Assembly (NCBI RefSeq): GCF_042652985.1
Contig: NZ_JBHSHQ010000018.1
Coordinates: forward strand, 1 to 9,939
From: Ruoffia tabacinasalis
Lineage (GTDB): Bacteria; Bacillota; Bacilli; Lactobacillales; Aerococcaceae
Direction of reading: 5' to 3'
Length of the DNA stretch: 9,939 nt
A program made the translations under genes and the position numbers. Positions 1 to 7,107 of this stretch are shown here, in pieces. Below the pieces are notes generated by a model that was given only the letters and a program-made list of their open reading frames with translations, did no database searches and was not told the origin of the DNA. The number at the start of each line of letters is the position of its first letter. Within the stretch, counting starts at the first letter, position 1.

Positions 1-291
1 TTTACGCCCGATAATGACATCGGGTGTCCAGCCCTGTGAGACTTTTTCTTTAATGTAGACTTGTTGGTCTACAGGAAGGACACACTTACGTCTACCACAC
101 CGTTGTTTGTTTTTCTTATATTGTTGGTAATACTCAATGGCGGTATGGCCCTCTTTTAAGAAGTTGATGACGTTATAAATGGGTGTTCTAGAACGTTTTA
201 AACGACTGGCAATGGTCGAGACCGGAATATGTTGGTGGTAATATGATTCTATCATCACCAGTTCATCCGTGGTAAGATGGGTGTAGGTCAT
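1..291 (-). CDS. IS30-family transposase, N-terminal fragment (cut by window edge)
   Basis: The first 97 residues of a DDE transposase that catalyses cut-and-paste or circle-mediated movement of the element. The start ATG (291-289) has AAAGGAG nine bases upstream on the minus strand. The protein opens MTYTHLTTDELVMIESY and carries the N-terminal helix-turn-helix typical of IS30 transposases at about residues 8-45, with SRLKRSRTPIYNVI as the recognition part. A basic segment (KKNKQRCGRRK, about 59-69) follows, then QGWTPDVIIGR, the stretch that leads towards the catalytic core in this family. The catalytic DDE residues lie outside the window, so activity cannot be judged. The visible part has no frameshift or stop. 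Assignment rests on recognised family sequence, close in memory to enterococcal IS1062-type proteins. Confidence 0.88.
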   Translation of the reverse strand, partial: MTYTHLTTDELVMIESYYHQHIPVSTIASRLKRSRTPIYNVINFLKEGHTAIEYYQQYKKNKQRCGRRKCVLPVDQQVYIKEKVSQGWTPDVIIGRK

Positions 292-382
292 TTGTGGTCA
301 CTCCTTTGTATTCTTTGGTCGGAATTACAAGTTGAGTGTACCACAAATGTCTGTTTTAGTTGTCTAGCTTAATTTTACAATC
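1..382 (-). mobile_element. IS30-family insertion sequence, 5' part only
   Basis: This is the upstream end of an IS30-family element. Its transposase reads leftward out of the window, so most of the element is missing. The boundary is placed near 382 because the AT-rich stretch 361-382, just outside the transposase leader, looks like a terminal inverted repeat. The partner end is not visible, so the exact end and the target duplication cannot be fixed. The motif ATTTTACAA occurs at 372-380 and again at 404-412, so the true edge could lie up to about 30 bp further right. Confidence 0.7.
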
Positions 383-461
383 GGCGTCATATAAATCAAT
401 GTGATTTTACAAGAAAATATTTTAGGAATAAACTTAATATTCGAGGGGAAAATCCCGAACG

Positions 462-497
462 TTAACCTTTTTAACAATAAGAAAAGGTTAAGTTTTT
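462..497 (+). terminator. Orphan Rho-independent terminator
   Basis: A perfect 10-bp stem, TTAACCTTTT (462-471) with AAAAGGTTAA (482-491), has a 10-nt loop and is followed by GTTTTT (492-497). The T-tract is on the plus strand only, so it would stop transcription arriving from the left. No plus-strand gene lies to its left in the window. It may insulate ldt from readthrough, or be the leftover terminator of a gene now beyond the IS30 element. Confidence 0.65.
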
Positions 498-509
498 ATT
501 AAGGACAAG

Positions 510-551
510 TATTCAAATGATTTTTTGAATAATGTGTGAATTATCAACACA
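510..551. promoter_or_regulatory. Two adjacent dyads upstream of the ldt -10, possible operator
   Basis: The first dyad is TATTCAA (510-516) with TTGAATA (525-531), a perfect 7-bp inverted repeat around 8 nt. The second is TGTGT (533-537) with ACACA (547-551), an inverted repeat around 9 nt. They end about 22 bp before the -10 hexamer, where a -35 element should be but no TTGACA-like hexamer is found. This suggests a regulator binding site. No regulator family is assigned. Confidence 0.35.
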
Positions 552-573
552 AATCATTTCAAATATGTTACTC

Positions 574-579
574 TATAAT
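574..579 (+). promoter_or_regulatory. -10 element of the ldt promoter
   Basis: A perfect TATAAT 28 bases before the ldt start codon gives a leader of about 20 nt containing the AGAGAGG ribosome binding site. No credible -35 hexamer is found 16-18 bp upstream (around 551-556), so the promoter may need an activator. Confidence 0.5.
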
Positions 580-607
580 TGCGAAACTTTAGAGAGGTAG
601 GTAAGTA

Positions 608-1990
608 ATGAAAAAGACATTATTAATTATCGTTTCAACTGTGCTTATTATGGGAGTTGTATATTTTGCAGGTGTTGGGTTTTACTCTGAGAAATTTTCA
701 GCGAATTCCACTTTTGGAACAGTTGATGTGAGTAATTTAACATTAAGCGAAGCACAGGCGAAAGTTATTGAAGATTTGAATGACAAAGAATTTGTTCTTG
801 AAGAAGATGGGCAAGAAGTTGCTCGTTTGAAACTAGGTGAACTAGAACCTGAATATAAAACTGAATCAGAATTAGAAGCGTCATACTTATCACAAGATCC
901 AACGACTTGGGTCAATGGCTTCTTTGAAGACAAAGAGTACAATCAGGGTTTAGAAGAGCAAATTAACTTCAGTGAAGAAGAAATAATTAATAGCTTGTCA
1001 GCCCAAGGTCTTTCTAATGAAGAACGTGAAGCGGCGACAGATGCAGGTGTAGATTATGACGAAACTGAAGGTTATTATGTAGTTGAAGGGTCTGCTGGAA
1101 ACCAAATCGATCCTAGTCGTCTTGAATCAGCAATTGTTGAAGGGATTCAAAACGAGAATTATACCATTGATTTGGAAGAAGCATATGCTCAACCAGAAGT
1201 AACTGAAGTAAGTGAAGAAATTACATCAGTGATGGATGAAATTGAATCCGTATCATCAGTGAATATCACTTATGAAATTGCTGGTGAAGAAGTAACAATT
1301 CCACAAGATGAAATTGAAAACTGGATTTATTTTGATTCTTCAAATGAATTAATTATCGATGCTGAATCTGTGAAAGCATATTTAAGTACTCTTAACGAGG
1401 AATATTCAACATTCTACAAAGACCGTACTTTCAATAGTACTTTACAAGGTGAAGTCACTGTGCCACCTGGAATCCTAGGTTGGTCAATTGACACTGATGC
1501 AGAAGCAGAAGCGTTAATTAGTGACATTCATGCAGGTAATGATGTTAGTCGTGAACCAATCTATTACAGTTCTGGTGGTATTGCTGGTGCTGCAAATGAT
1601 ATTGGATCAACTTACGTCGAAATCGATTTAAGTAATCAATATATGTTCTTATATGTTGATGGCGAACTTATTCTAGAAACGCCAATGGTTTCAGGTAAGA
1701 TTGGTGCTGAGACCGTACCAGGAGCAAATGCTGTTAATGAGATGTTAACTGATACAAACTTAGTTGGTTACAACCCATTCTCAAAAGTAGAATATTCTAC
1801 GCCAGTTAATTACTGGATTCGCTTTGACGATAAAGCTCAAGGAATTCATGATGCATCTTGGCAAGGATCATTTGGTGGAAATGTTTATCAATCAAGTGGT
1901 TCACTTGGCTGTATTAACACTCCTCTAGGCGCAGTTGAAGTAATTTACAACAACGTTGATTACGGTACACCAGTAATGGTTTTCTATTAA
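608..1990 (+). CDS. Membrane-anchored L,D-transpeptidase (YkuD domain)
   Basis: Predicted 460-residue L,D-transpeptidase. The family makes 3->3 cross-links between peptidoglycan stem peptides outside the membrane and bypasses D,D-transpeptidases; the Enterococcus faecium relative Ldtfm (about 466 aa) confers beta-lactam resistance. An uncleaved signal anchor spans about residues 4-25. An acidic region follows with peptidoglycan-binding (PG_binding_4-like) segments, one starting near 33 (TVDVSNLTLSEAQAKV) and another around 205-310. The YkuD catalytic domain runs from about 335 to 460. Catalytic residues visible are His414 (GIHDASW) and Cys435 in GSLGCINTP. In most relatives that motif reads SHGC; here Leu433 replaces the His. 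The start follows AGAGAGG by 10 nt. The gene looks monocistronic, with its own -10 and a strong terminator, and converges on uvrC. The reading frame is intact. Family assignment is secure; activity is inferred. Confidence 0.93.
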   Translation: MKKTLLIIVSTVLIMGVVYFAGVGFYSEKFSANSTFGTVDVSNLTLSEAQAKVIEDLNDKEFVLEEDGQEVARLKLGELEPEYKTESELEASYLSQDPTTWVNGFFEDKEYNQGLEEQINFSEEEIINSLSAQGLSNEEREAATDAGVDYDETEGYYVVEGSAGNQIDPSRLESAIVEGIQNENYTIDLEEAYAQPEVTEVSEEITSVMDEIESVSSVNITYEIAGEEVTIPQDEIENWIYFDSSNELIIDAESVKAYLSTLNEEYSTFYKDRTFNSTLQGEVTVPPGILGWSIDTDAEAEALISDIHAGNDVSREPIYYSSGGIAGAANDIGSTYVEIDLSNQYMFLYVDGELILETPMVSGKIGAETVPGANAVNEMLTDTNLVGYNPFSKVEYSTPVNYWIRFDDKAQGIHDASWQGSFGGNVYQSSGSLGCINTPLGAVEVIYNNVDYGTPVMVFY

Positions 1991-2001
1991 AATAAAAACA
2001 A

Positions 2002-2052
2002 AATCCTCACCGAGCAGAGTCATTTAAGACTTTGCCTGGTGAGGATTTTTTT
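2002..2052. terminator. Long bidirectional Rho-independent terminator between ldt and uvrC
   Basis: The outer stem AATCCTCACC (2002-2011) pairs with GGTGAGGATT (2038-2047). A second inner stem, GCAGAGTC (2014-2021) with GACTTTGC (2028-2035), closes a 6-nt loop ATTTAA with one G-U pair. Seven Ts (2046-2052) follow on the plus strand for ldt. On the minus strand the tail reads TTTTGTTTTTATT, so it can also end uvrC transcripts that have crossed the repeat array. Confidence 0.9.
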
Positions 2053-2067
2053 AGTTTGTAATGAAAA

Positions 2068-2215
2068 TATGTCCCTGAGAAAATTTCAGGGACATAATTT
2101 GTGATTTCGTGTCCTTGAGAAGATTTCAGGGACATAATTTGTGATTTCGTGTCCTTGAGAAAAACTCAGGGCCATATTTTGTGATTTCGTGTCCTTGAGA
2201 AAATTTCAGGGACAC
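2068..2215. repeat. 40-bp-period array of palindromic repeats, four copies
   Basis: Units begin at 2071, 2111, 2151 and 2191, exactly 40 bp apart: three full units and a 24-bp partial fourth. Each contains a hairpin with arms of the form GTCCYTGA and TCAGGGAC around an A/T-rich loop, joined by a near-identical linker ending GTGATTTCGT. Unit 1 is a perfect 11-bp stem (2068-2078 with 2086-2096). In units 2-4 a C-to-T change makes a T-G pair. In unit 3 the arm ends GGGCC instead of GGGAC, but it gains an inner G-C pair (GAG/CTC). The last unit again has a matched outer flank (GTGTCC with GGACAC, 2189-2215). The array lies in the 3' region of uvrC, beyond the ldt terminator. No reading frame covers it. 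Function is unknown; a REP- or MITE-like element, an mRNA 3'-end structure or a protein-binding array are all possible. Confidence 0.9.
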
Positions 2216-2243
2216 AACTAGACAAAATTAAACCGAAACTGAA

Positions 2244-4103
2244 TTACTTACTCTGAAGCTTCTCTTCATCATTCAATGTTTCAATAATCCGTTCGGCAGT
2301 CGGTTGAGGAACACCGATATGACGGTACTCTTCAATGTCTGCTTCTTTCATTCTTTGTAAGTTTTTAAAGTGCTTTAATAATTTGGTGCGGGTCTTCGGT
2401 CCAACACCTTCAATACTATCTAAGATTGAACCAAACTGAGATTTCGAACGGACATTTCTATGATAGCTAATCGCATAGCGATGGACTTCATCTTGGACTC
2501 TTTGTAGGAAGTGGAAGACTTGGCTTGTTGGTTCTAAAGGAATTATTTCCTCACTATAACCGTCCATTAAGGCAGCAGTTTTATGTTTGTCATCTTTTAC
2601 CATACCAGCAACCGGAATTGTGATGCCTAATTCATTCTCCAACACATCTCTAGCTGCTCTAATTTGAATTTTCCCACCATCCATTAGGATTAAGTCAGGT
2701 AATTGTTTCTCTTCGCGTAGCAGTCTTGTGTAACGTCTACGAATGACTTCTTGAGTTGATGCGAACTCATTGGCACCTTCGACAGTTTTAATTTTGAATT
2801 TACGGTAGTTCTTTTTCTCAGGCTTCCCGTCGCGGTAAACAACCATACCTGATACTGCGTTTGATCCTTGGATATTAGAATGGTCAAACGATTCGATATA
2901 GTTTGCTTGCGGAATATTTAAAGCATCTGATAATTCGTCAATGGCACCTAAAGTTTTTCTTTCGCTCATCTCTATTAATCTGAATTTTTCATCCAAAGCA
3001 ATGCGACTATTTTTTTCGCAAAGTTCTAATAAGCTACGTTTTTTCCCACGAAGGGGTGTCGATACTGGAACTTCAAGATATTCATTTAATAAATGATTAT
3101 CAACATCACTTGGAACGAGTACCGCTTTAGGCATAAGTTGTGATTCTTCTTTATAGAATCGCGCAATATAAGTCGTGACTTCTTCTTCTGGATTATTATA
3201 GCTAGGGAAGATGGCGGCTTTACGTTTCAGAATCGAACCTTGTCTTAACATAAAAGTTTGAATAGATAACCAACCACGATCAAGTGTGTAACCAAATACA
3301 TCCATATTGTCATAGTCTTGACTCATAATAACTTGGCGTTCAATCGTTTTCTCGATATAACTAATCTGATCACGGTAATCCGCCGCTTGTTCAAAGTCTA
3401 ATTTTTCTGCAGCAGTGTCCATTTTTGAACGTAAGTCATTTTTAATACTGTCGACGTTGCCTGCAAAGAATTTTTTGATATTCTCAATCTGAGCATCATA
3501 TTCCGCTTGTTCTACTTTATGATCACAAGGTCCAATACATTGGCCAAGGTGATAGTAAAAGCAGGCACGCTTTTCGTTTTTAGCACATCTTCTTAAAGGA
3601 TATGCTCGGTGCAATAATTGTTGGGTACTAGTTGCGGCATAAACATTTGGAAAGGGACCAAAGTAAGTTCCCCCATCTTTTTTCACTTCATTCGTAATAA
3701 TTAATTGAGGATCTTCTTCTTTAGTAATTTTTAGATAAGGATACATTGTTGAGTCTTTGAGTCGAATGTTATAAATTGGCTTATATTCTTGAATAAGATT
3801 AATCTCAAGAATCAGCGCTTCTTTATCACTGTTAGTTATAATTGTTTCAAAATGATCGATTTCAGATACTAATTTTGTTGTCTTAGCATCATGAGCACCC
3901 CTAAAGTAAGAACGCACACGATTACGTAAATTCTTAGCTTTACCTACATATATAATGGTATCGTTCGCGTTTCGCATTAAATAACATCCTGGTAAATCAG
4001 GTAAGAGTTTTAGTTTTTGCTCAATGTTATATAAAACTTCACTGCGATTTTTAGTCGTCTTTTTTTCATTAGGGGTTCCTTCGTTAGTTGAATCTTGATG
4101 CAT
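2244..4103 (-). CDS. uvrC: UvrABC nucleotide excision repair endonuclease, subunit C
   Basis: Predicted 619-residue UvrC, the nuclease that cuts DNA 3' and 5' of a lesion after UvrA/UvrB damage recognition; full length for the family (about 600). The domains are in standard order. The GIY-YIG 3'-incision nuclease is at about 36-115 (GCYLMRN, IYVGKAKNLRNRV). Four cysteines at 173, 181, 189 and 193 match the Fe-S site known in UvrC. The UVR motif that contacts UvrB is at about 224-259 (LDFEQAADYRDQI). The RNase H-like 5'-incision domain follows, with Asp407 (ESFDHSN), Asp475 (LMDGGK) and His541 (DEVHRYA) as likely catalytic residues. Tandem helix-hairpin-helix motifs lie at about 558-612. The ATG at 4103 has AGGAGG seven bases upstream. 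An in-frame ATG at 4163 adds 20 non-conserved residues and lies upstream of the likely transcription start. Probably monocistronic, with its 3' end running into the palindromic array. Confidence 0.97.
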   Translation of the reverse strand: MHQDSTNEGTPNEKKTTKNRSEVLYNIEQKLKLLPDLPGCYLMRNANDTIIYVGKAKNLRNRVRSYFRGAHDAKTTKLVSEIDHFETIITNSDKEALILEINLIQEYKPIYNIRLKDSTMYPYLKITKEEDPQLIITNEVKKDGGTYFGPFPNVYAATSTQQLLHRAYPLRRCAKNEKRACFYYHLGQCIGPCDHKVEQAEYDAQIENIKKFFAGNVDSIKNDLRSKMDTAAEKLDFEQAADYRDQISYIEKTIERQVIMSQDYDNMDVFGYTLDRGWLSIQTFMLRQGSILKRKAAIFPSYNNPEEEVTTYIARFYKEESQLMPKAVLVPSDVDNHLLNEYLEVPVSTPLRGKKRSLLELCEKNSRIALDEKFRLIEMSERKTLGAIDELSDALNIPQANYIESFDHSNIQGSNAVSGMVVYRDGKPEKKNYRKFKIKTVEGANEFASTQEVIRRRYTRLLREEKQLPDLILMDGGKIQIRAARDVLENELGITIPVAGMVKDDKHKTAALMDGYSEEIIPLEPTSQVFHFLQRVQDEVHRYAISYHRNVRSKSQFGSILDSIEGVGPKTRTKLLKHFKNLQRMKEADIEEYRHIGVPQPTAERIIETLNDEEKLQSK

Positions 4104-4154
4104 AAAGACACCTCCTATTAATTGGTTATATTTCTCTATTATTGTCAACATACT

Positions 4155-4160
4155 ATTATA
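4155..4160 (-). promoter_or_regulatory. uvrC: -10 element of the uvrC promoter
   Basis: A perfect TATAAT on the minus strand (plus strand ATTATA) lies 51 bp before the uvrC start. Transcription would begin near 4148 and give a leader of about 45 nt. A TTGACT (plus strand AGTCAA, 4169-4174) is nearby but only 8 bp away, too close to be its -35, so the -35 is unassigned. The position rules out the longer in-frame start at 4163. Confidence 0.5.
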
Positions 4161-4300
4161 CACGACAAAGTCAAGGTTTTGCTAATAAATTGACTATTAA
4201 AATGCAGTTAACTTTTTTATTTTGTGTTGTCTTTTTTAATCCCTTATAAAAAATAATTCACTAGAACTATCCCAAAATAACAAGCTTATAACTGAACCTG

Positions 4301-4309
4301 TGGTATAAT
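4301..4309 (+). promoter_or_regulatory. Extended -10 promoter of the oligoendopeptidase operon
   Basis: TGGTATAAT is a textbook extended -10 (TG, one base, then TATAAT at 4304-4309). It sits 30 bp before the ATG at 4340, leaving a short leader with GAAGGA as ribosome binding site. There is no good -35, which extended -10 promoters can do without. It is divergent from the uvrC promoter across the 236-bp gap 4104-4339, where I see no gene or strong hairpin. Confidence 0.6.
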
Positions 4310-4339
4310 AGCATTACAGTAAATGAAGGACGTGTGTGT

Positions 4340-6040
4340 ATGAAATTTAACGAATTTAATTATAATCGACCAGACTTAGATATTTTCAAAAAAGACTACC
4401 AAGAAAATATTGACCAAATTAAAAATGCTAATTCTGTCAAGGAAGCCTTAGAAGGCATTCATGAGATACAAGCATTACAAAATGAAATAAATACGCAATC
4501 AGAGTTAGCAGAAATTCGTTTCTCTATTAATACAAAAGATGCTTTTTATAAAAAAGAAAGTGATTTTTGGAATGAACAGCTACCAATTATTTCAGAATGG
4601 GAAACTGATTATTATCGTGCAATTTTAAACTCACCTTTTCTATCTGAATTAAAACAAGAAATTGCAGCACCATTTTTTGATATTATTGAGAACTCTCTAA
4701 AAGTATTTGACCCAACTATTATACCTTTATTACAACAAGAGAATAAATTAGTCTCAGAATATGATTCACTCATCGCATCAGCGGAAATTGATTATAAGGG
4801 AGAAACTTATAACTTATCTGGTTTGACACCATTCATGCAGTCAACTGACCGTCAGGAACGAAAAGCGACTTCTGAATTATATGCAAACTTTTTCCAAGAG
4901 AACTTAGCTGATTTTGATCGCATTTACGATGAATTAGTCAAAGTCCGTCATGAGATGGCAACCAGTCTTGGCTTTAAAGATTTTGTGGAGATGGGCTATG
5001 CGAGAATGAACCGCCTAGACTATACACGTTCGGATGTTGAAGTATTCCGTCGTGAAGTCTTGGAACAAATTGTGCCACTATCAACATATATTTATGACCG
5101 CCAAGCGAAACGTTTAGAGTTAGATGAGTTAAAATATTACGATCTAAACTTAAGCTTTCCAACAGGAAATGCGAAACCCATTGGGACTGCGTATGAGTTG
5201 ATTCAAAAAGCTGAAAAGATGTATTCAGATATGTCACCTGAAACTGCGGACTTTTTCAACTTTATGGTTAAACATGATTTAATGGACTTATTAACTAAGT
5301 CAGGTAAGCAAAGTGGAGGGTATTGTACTCATATCCCGAACTTCAATGCTCCCTTTATTTTTGCTAATTTTAATGGGACTTCAGGAGACGTGGATGTATT
5401 AACACACGAGGCTGGGCATGCTTTCCAACTCTATCGTTCACGTTGGATTAATGAACCTGAGTTAATTTGGCCAACGCATGAAAGTTGTGAAATCCATTCG
5501 ATGAGTATGGAATTTATCGCATGGCCATATATGGATGAGTTTTTCGGTGACAAAGTAGAAAAATACAAATACGCTCATCTTTCAGAAGCCGTGACCTTCT
5601 TACCTTATGGTGTCTTAGTAGATCACTTCCAACATGAAGTGTATGAAAACCCAACAATGACACCAGAAGAACGTCGTTCAAAATGGCGTGAATTAGAGAA
5701 ACAATACACTCCTTGGAAAGAATATGATGACAATGAGTTTTATGAGCAAGGTGGATTATGGTTTAGACAAGGCCATATCTTCAACTCACCATTCTACTAT
5801 ATTGATTACACATTAGCCCAAGTATGTGCCTTTCAGTTCTGGGAGCGAAGTCATGTGAAAGAAGACGATAGCTTCTGGTCTGATTACTTAAACATTTGTC
5901 GTGTAGGTGGAACGAAATCATTCCAAGAAATTGTGAAACTCGCTAACTTAAACTCACCTTTTGAAGAAAATAGTCTTTCAGAAGTTACTCAAGCCATTCA
6001 GACTTATTTAGAAGCCGTTGACGAAGAGCAGTTAATATAA
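4340..6040 (+). CDS. M3-family oligoendopeptidase (zinc metallopeptidase, PepF-related)
   Basis: Predicted 567-codon frame, 566 residues, a cytoplasmic zinc peptidase that trims short oligopeptides. The active site is HEAGH at residues 356-360: His356 and His360 bind zinc and Glu357 is the general base. Glu384 (SCEIHSMSMEF), 28 residues after the first His, is the probable third ligand as in other M3 enzymes. The preceding GGYCTHIPNFNAPFIFANF and the alpha-helical N-terminal half fit the shorter M3 subgroup often annotated as oligoendopeptidase but distinct from classic lactococcal PepF (about 600 aa). ATG 4340 is chosen because GAAGGA ends nine bases upstream; an in-frame GTG at 4334 would leave only 3 nt. 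There is no signal peptide. It is the first gene of a likely three-gene operon and stops 13 nt before the next start. The exact substrate cannot be read from sequence. Confidence 0.94.
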   Translation: MKFNEFNYNRPDLDIFKKDYQENIDQIKNANSVKEALEGIHEIQALQNEINTQSELAEIRFSINTKDAFYKKESDFWNEQLPIISEWETDYYRAILNSPFLSELKQEIAAPFFDIIENSLKVFDPTIIPLLQQENKLVSEYDSLIASAEIDYKGETYNLSGLTPFMQSTDRQERKATSELYANFFQENLADFDRIYDELVKVRHEMATSLGFKDFVEMGYARMNRLDYTRSDVEVFRREVLEQIVPLSTYIYDRQAKRLELDELKYYDLNLSFPTGNAKPIGTAYELIQKAEKMYSDMSPETADFFNFMVKHDLMDLLTKSGKQSGGYCTHIPNFNAPFIFANFNGTSGDVDVLTHEAGHAFQLYRSRWINEPELIWPTHESCEIHSMSMEFIAWPYMDEFFGDKVEKYKYAHLSEAVTFLPYGVLVDHFQHEVYENPTMTPEERRSKWRELEKQYTPWKEYDDNEFYEQGGLWFRQGHIFNSPFYYIDYTLAQVCAFQFWERSHVKEDDSFWSDYLNICRVGGTKSFQEIVKLANLNSPFEENSLSEVTQAIQTYLEAVDEEQLI

Positions 6041-6053
6041 GAGGAGGAGTTCA

Positions 6054-7085
6054 ATGATAAACGTAGGAACCATTGGTACTTCATGGATAACAGAGCAATT
6101 TATTAAAGCCAGTCAACTGACCAATCTATATAAGATTAAAGGAATCTATTCACGAAGTGCTTACCGAGCAAAAGATATTGCGACGATTTACAAGACAGAC
6201 TACTATACGGACCAATTAAATAATATTTTATTTGATCCAGAAATTGATTTGATTTATATCGCAAGTCCCAATAGCATGCATTTTGAACAAGCAATGCAAG
6301 CGATAAAAGCTGGAAAGCATGTCATCATTGAGAAGCCAATGTTTTCAAGTGTTGAAGAATGGCATCAAGCACATGAAGAAGCGAAACGCATGAATGTCTT
6401 CATTTTTGAAGGTGCTTTGCATATTCATACGCGTAATTATCGTCGAATGAAGCAGTTAGTTCAGAATAAGATAAAAGCTTCTAAGCAGCCGTTTTTAGGG
6501 GCTAACTTTAATTTTGGGCAATACTCATCCAAATATGTTCAATATCGTGAAACAATGGATAATCACCAGATTGCACCAAATGTCTTCAACCTTGAGTTTT
6601 CAGGTGGGGCATTAATGGATTTAGGTGTATACCCAGTTTATGTCGTCCTTGATTTATTTGGTTTACCTCAATCAGTGCGCTACAACGCTCAAAAAGGGGA
6701 AAATGGTGTCGATATTTTCGGTACAATTTTATTCATATATGATCAATTTCAAGTGTCGATATTTATCTCTAAAGCCGTTCATTCCAAACTGACAAGTGAA
6801 ATTTATATTGATGATGAGACGATTATTGTTCATGACGTGAGTCGTATTAGTAAAGTTGAGTTAATTAATAAAGAAGGACAAAAAGCAGATGTCATAGATT
6901 ATAAGCCAGAAAATTACATGTATGATGAGTTAATGAACTTTGCAGATGTAATCAACAATTCTGATAGCATTCACCAAAAAGTGCGCTTTGAAGATTTGAA
7001 GCAGCTTAGCTTACAAGTAGCCCAAACAATGGAATTATTGCGTAAATCTGCGAATATTTCTTTTGACACTGAAGAACAGAAATAG
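6054..7085 (+). CDS. Gfo/Idh/MocA-family NAD(P)-dependent oxidoreductase
   Basis: Predicted 343-residue soluble dehydrogenase. The N-terminal Rossmann domain (about 1-120) opens with VGTIGTSWI, a variant of the GxGxxG nucleotide loop. It contains YIASPNSMHFEQAMQAIKAGKHVIIEKP, the family's signature block, with Glu93-Lys94-Pro95; that Lys is the usual catalytic residue. The C-terminal alpha/beta domain (about 125-330) has GGALMDLGVYPVYV (184-197), where a Tyr sits at the position that is often the active-site His. The substrate is unknown: relatives act on sugars, inositols, dihydrodiols or sugar nucleotides. It lies 13 nt after the peptidase, with GGAGGAG (6043-6049) as ribosome binding site, and 22 nt before the helicase, so co-transcription is likely. 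No neighbour suggests a sugar pathway, so I do not propose one. Confidence 0.9.
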   Translation: MINVGTIGTSWITEQFIKASQLTNLYKIKGIYSRSAYRAKDIATIYKTDYYTDQLNNILFDPEIDLIYIASPNSMHFEQAMQAIKAGKHVIIEKPMFSSVEEWHQAHEEAKRMNVFIFEGALHIHTRNYRRMKQLVQNKIKASKQPFLGANFNFGQYSSKYVQYRETMDNHQIAPNVFNLEFSGGALMDLGVYPVYVVLDLFGLPQSVRYNAQKGENGVDIFGTILFIYDQFQVSIFISKAVHSKLTSEIYIDDETIIVHDVSRISKVELINKEGQKADVIDYKPENYMYDELMNFADVINNSDSIHQKVRFEDLKQLSLQVAQTMELLRKSANISFDTEEQK

Positions 7086-7107
7086 AAGATTAGAGAAGGA
7101 GCATATA

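Noticed and set aside
373..412. Pho-box-like sites upstream of ldt from the two TTTTACA motifs
   Set aside because: They are 32 bp apart without intermediate repeats and more than 160 bp from the ldt -10; they fit the IS30 end better.
433..459. Second terminator or riboswitch before ldt from the GGGGA/TCCC inverted repeat
   Set aside because: The stem is short and bulged with no T-tract, and nothing resembling a known riboswitch core is present.
2068..2215. CRISPR array
   Set aside because: The 40-bp period has no variable spacers: both the hairpin and the linker are near-identical between units, and no cas genes are present.
4104..4163. 20-residue N-terminal extension of UvrC starting at 4163
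   Set aside because: The ATG at 4103 has AGGAGG at 7 nt, the extension is not UvrC-like, and the -10 at 4155-4160 places the transcription start inside it.
4334..4339. GTG start of the oligoendopeptidase at 4334
   Set aside because: It would be only 3 nt from the GAAGGA site; ATG 4340 has normal spacing.
4974..5237. Antisense open frame inside the oligoendopeptidase (and similar frames at 682-942, 2690-2887, 8832-9044 and 9031-9270)
   Set aside because: All lie opposite or within well-supported genes, have low-complexity or unfamiliar products, and no clear ribosome binding sites.
7063..7107. Helicase start at 7063 overlapping the oxidoreductase
   Set aside because: No ribosome binding site of comparable strength; ATG 7108 has AGAAGGAG at 6 nt and begins the family-like N-terminus.
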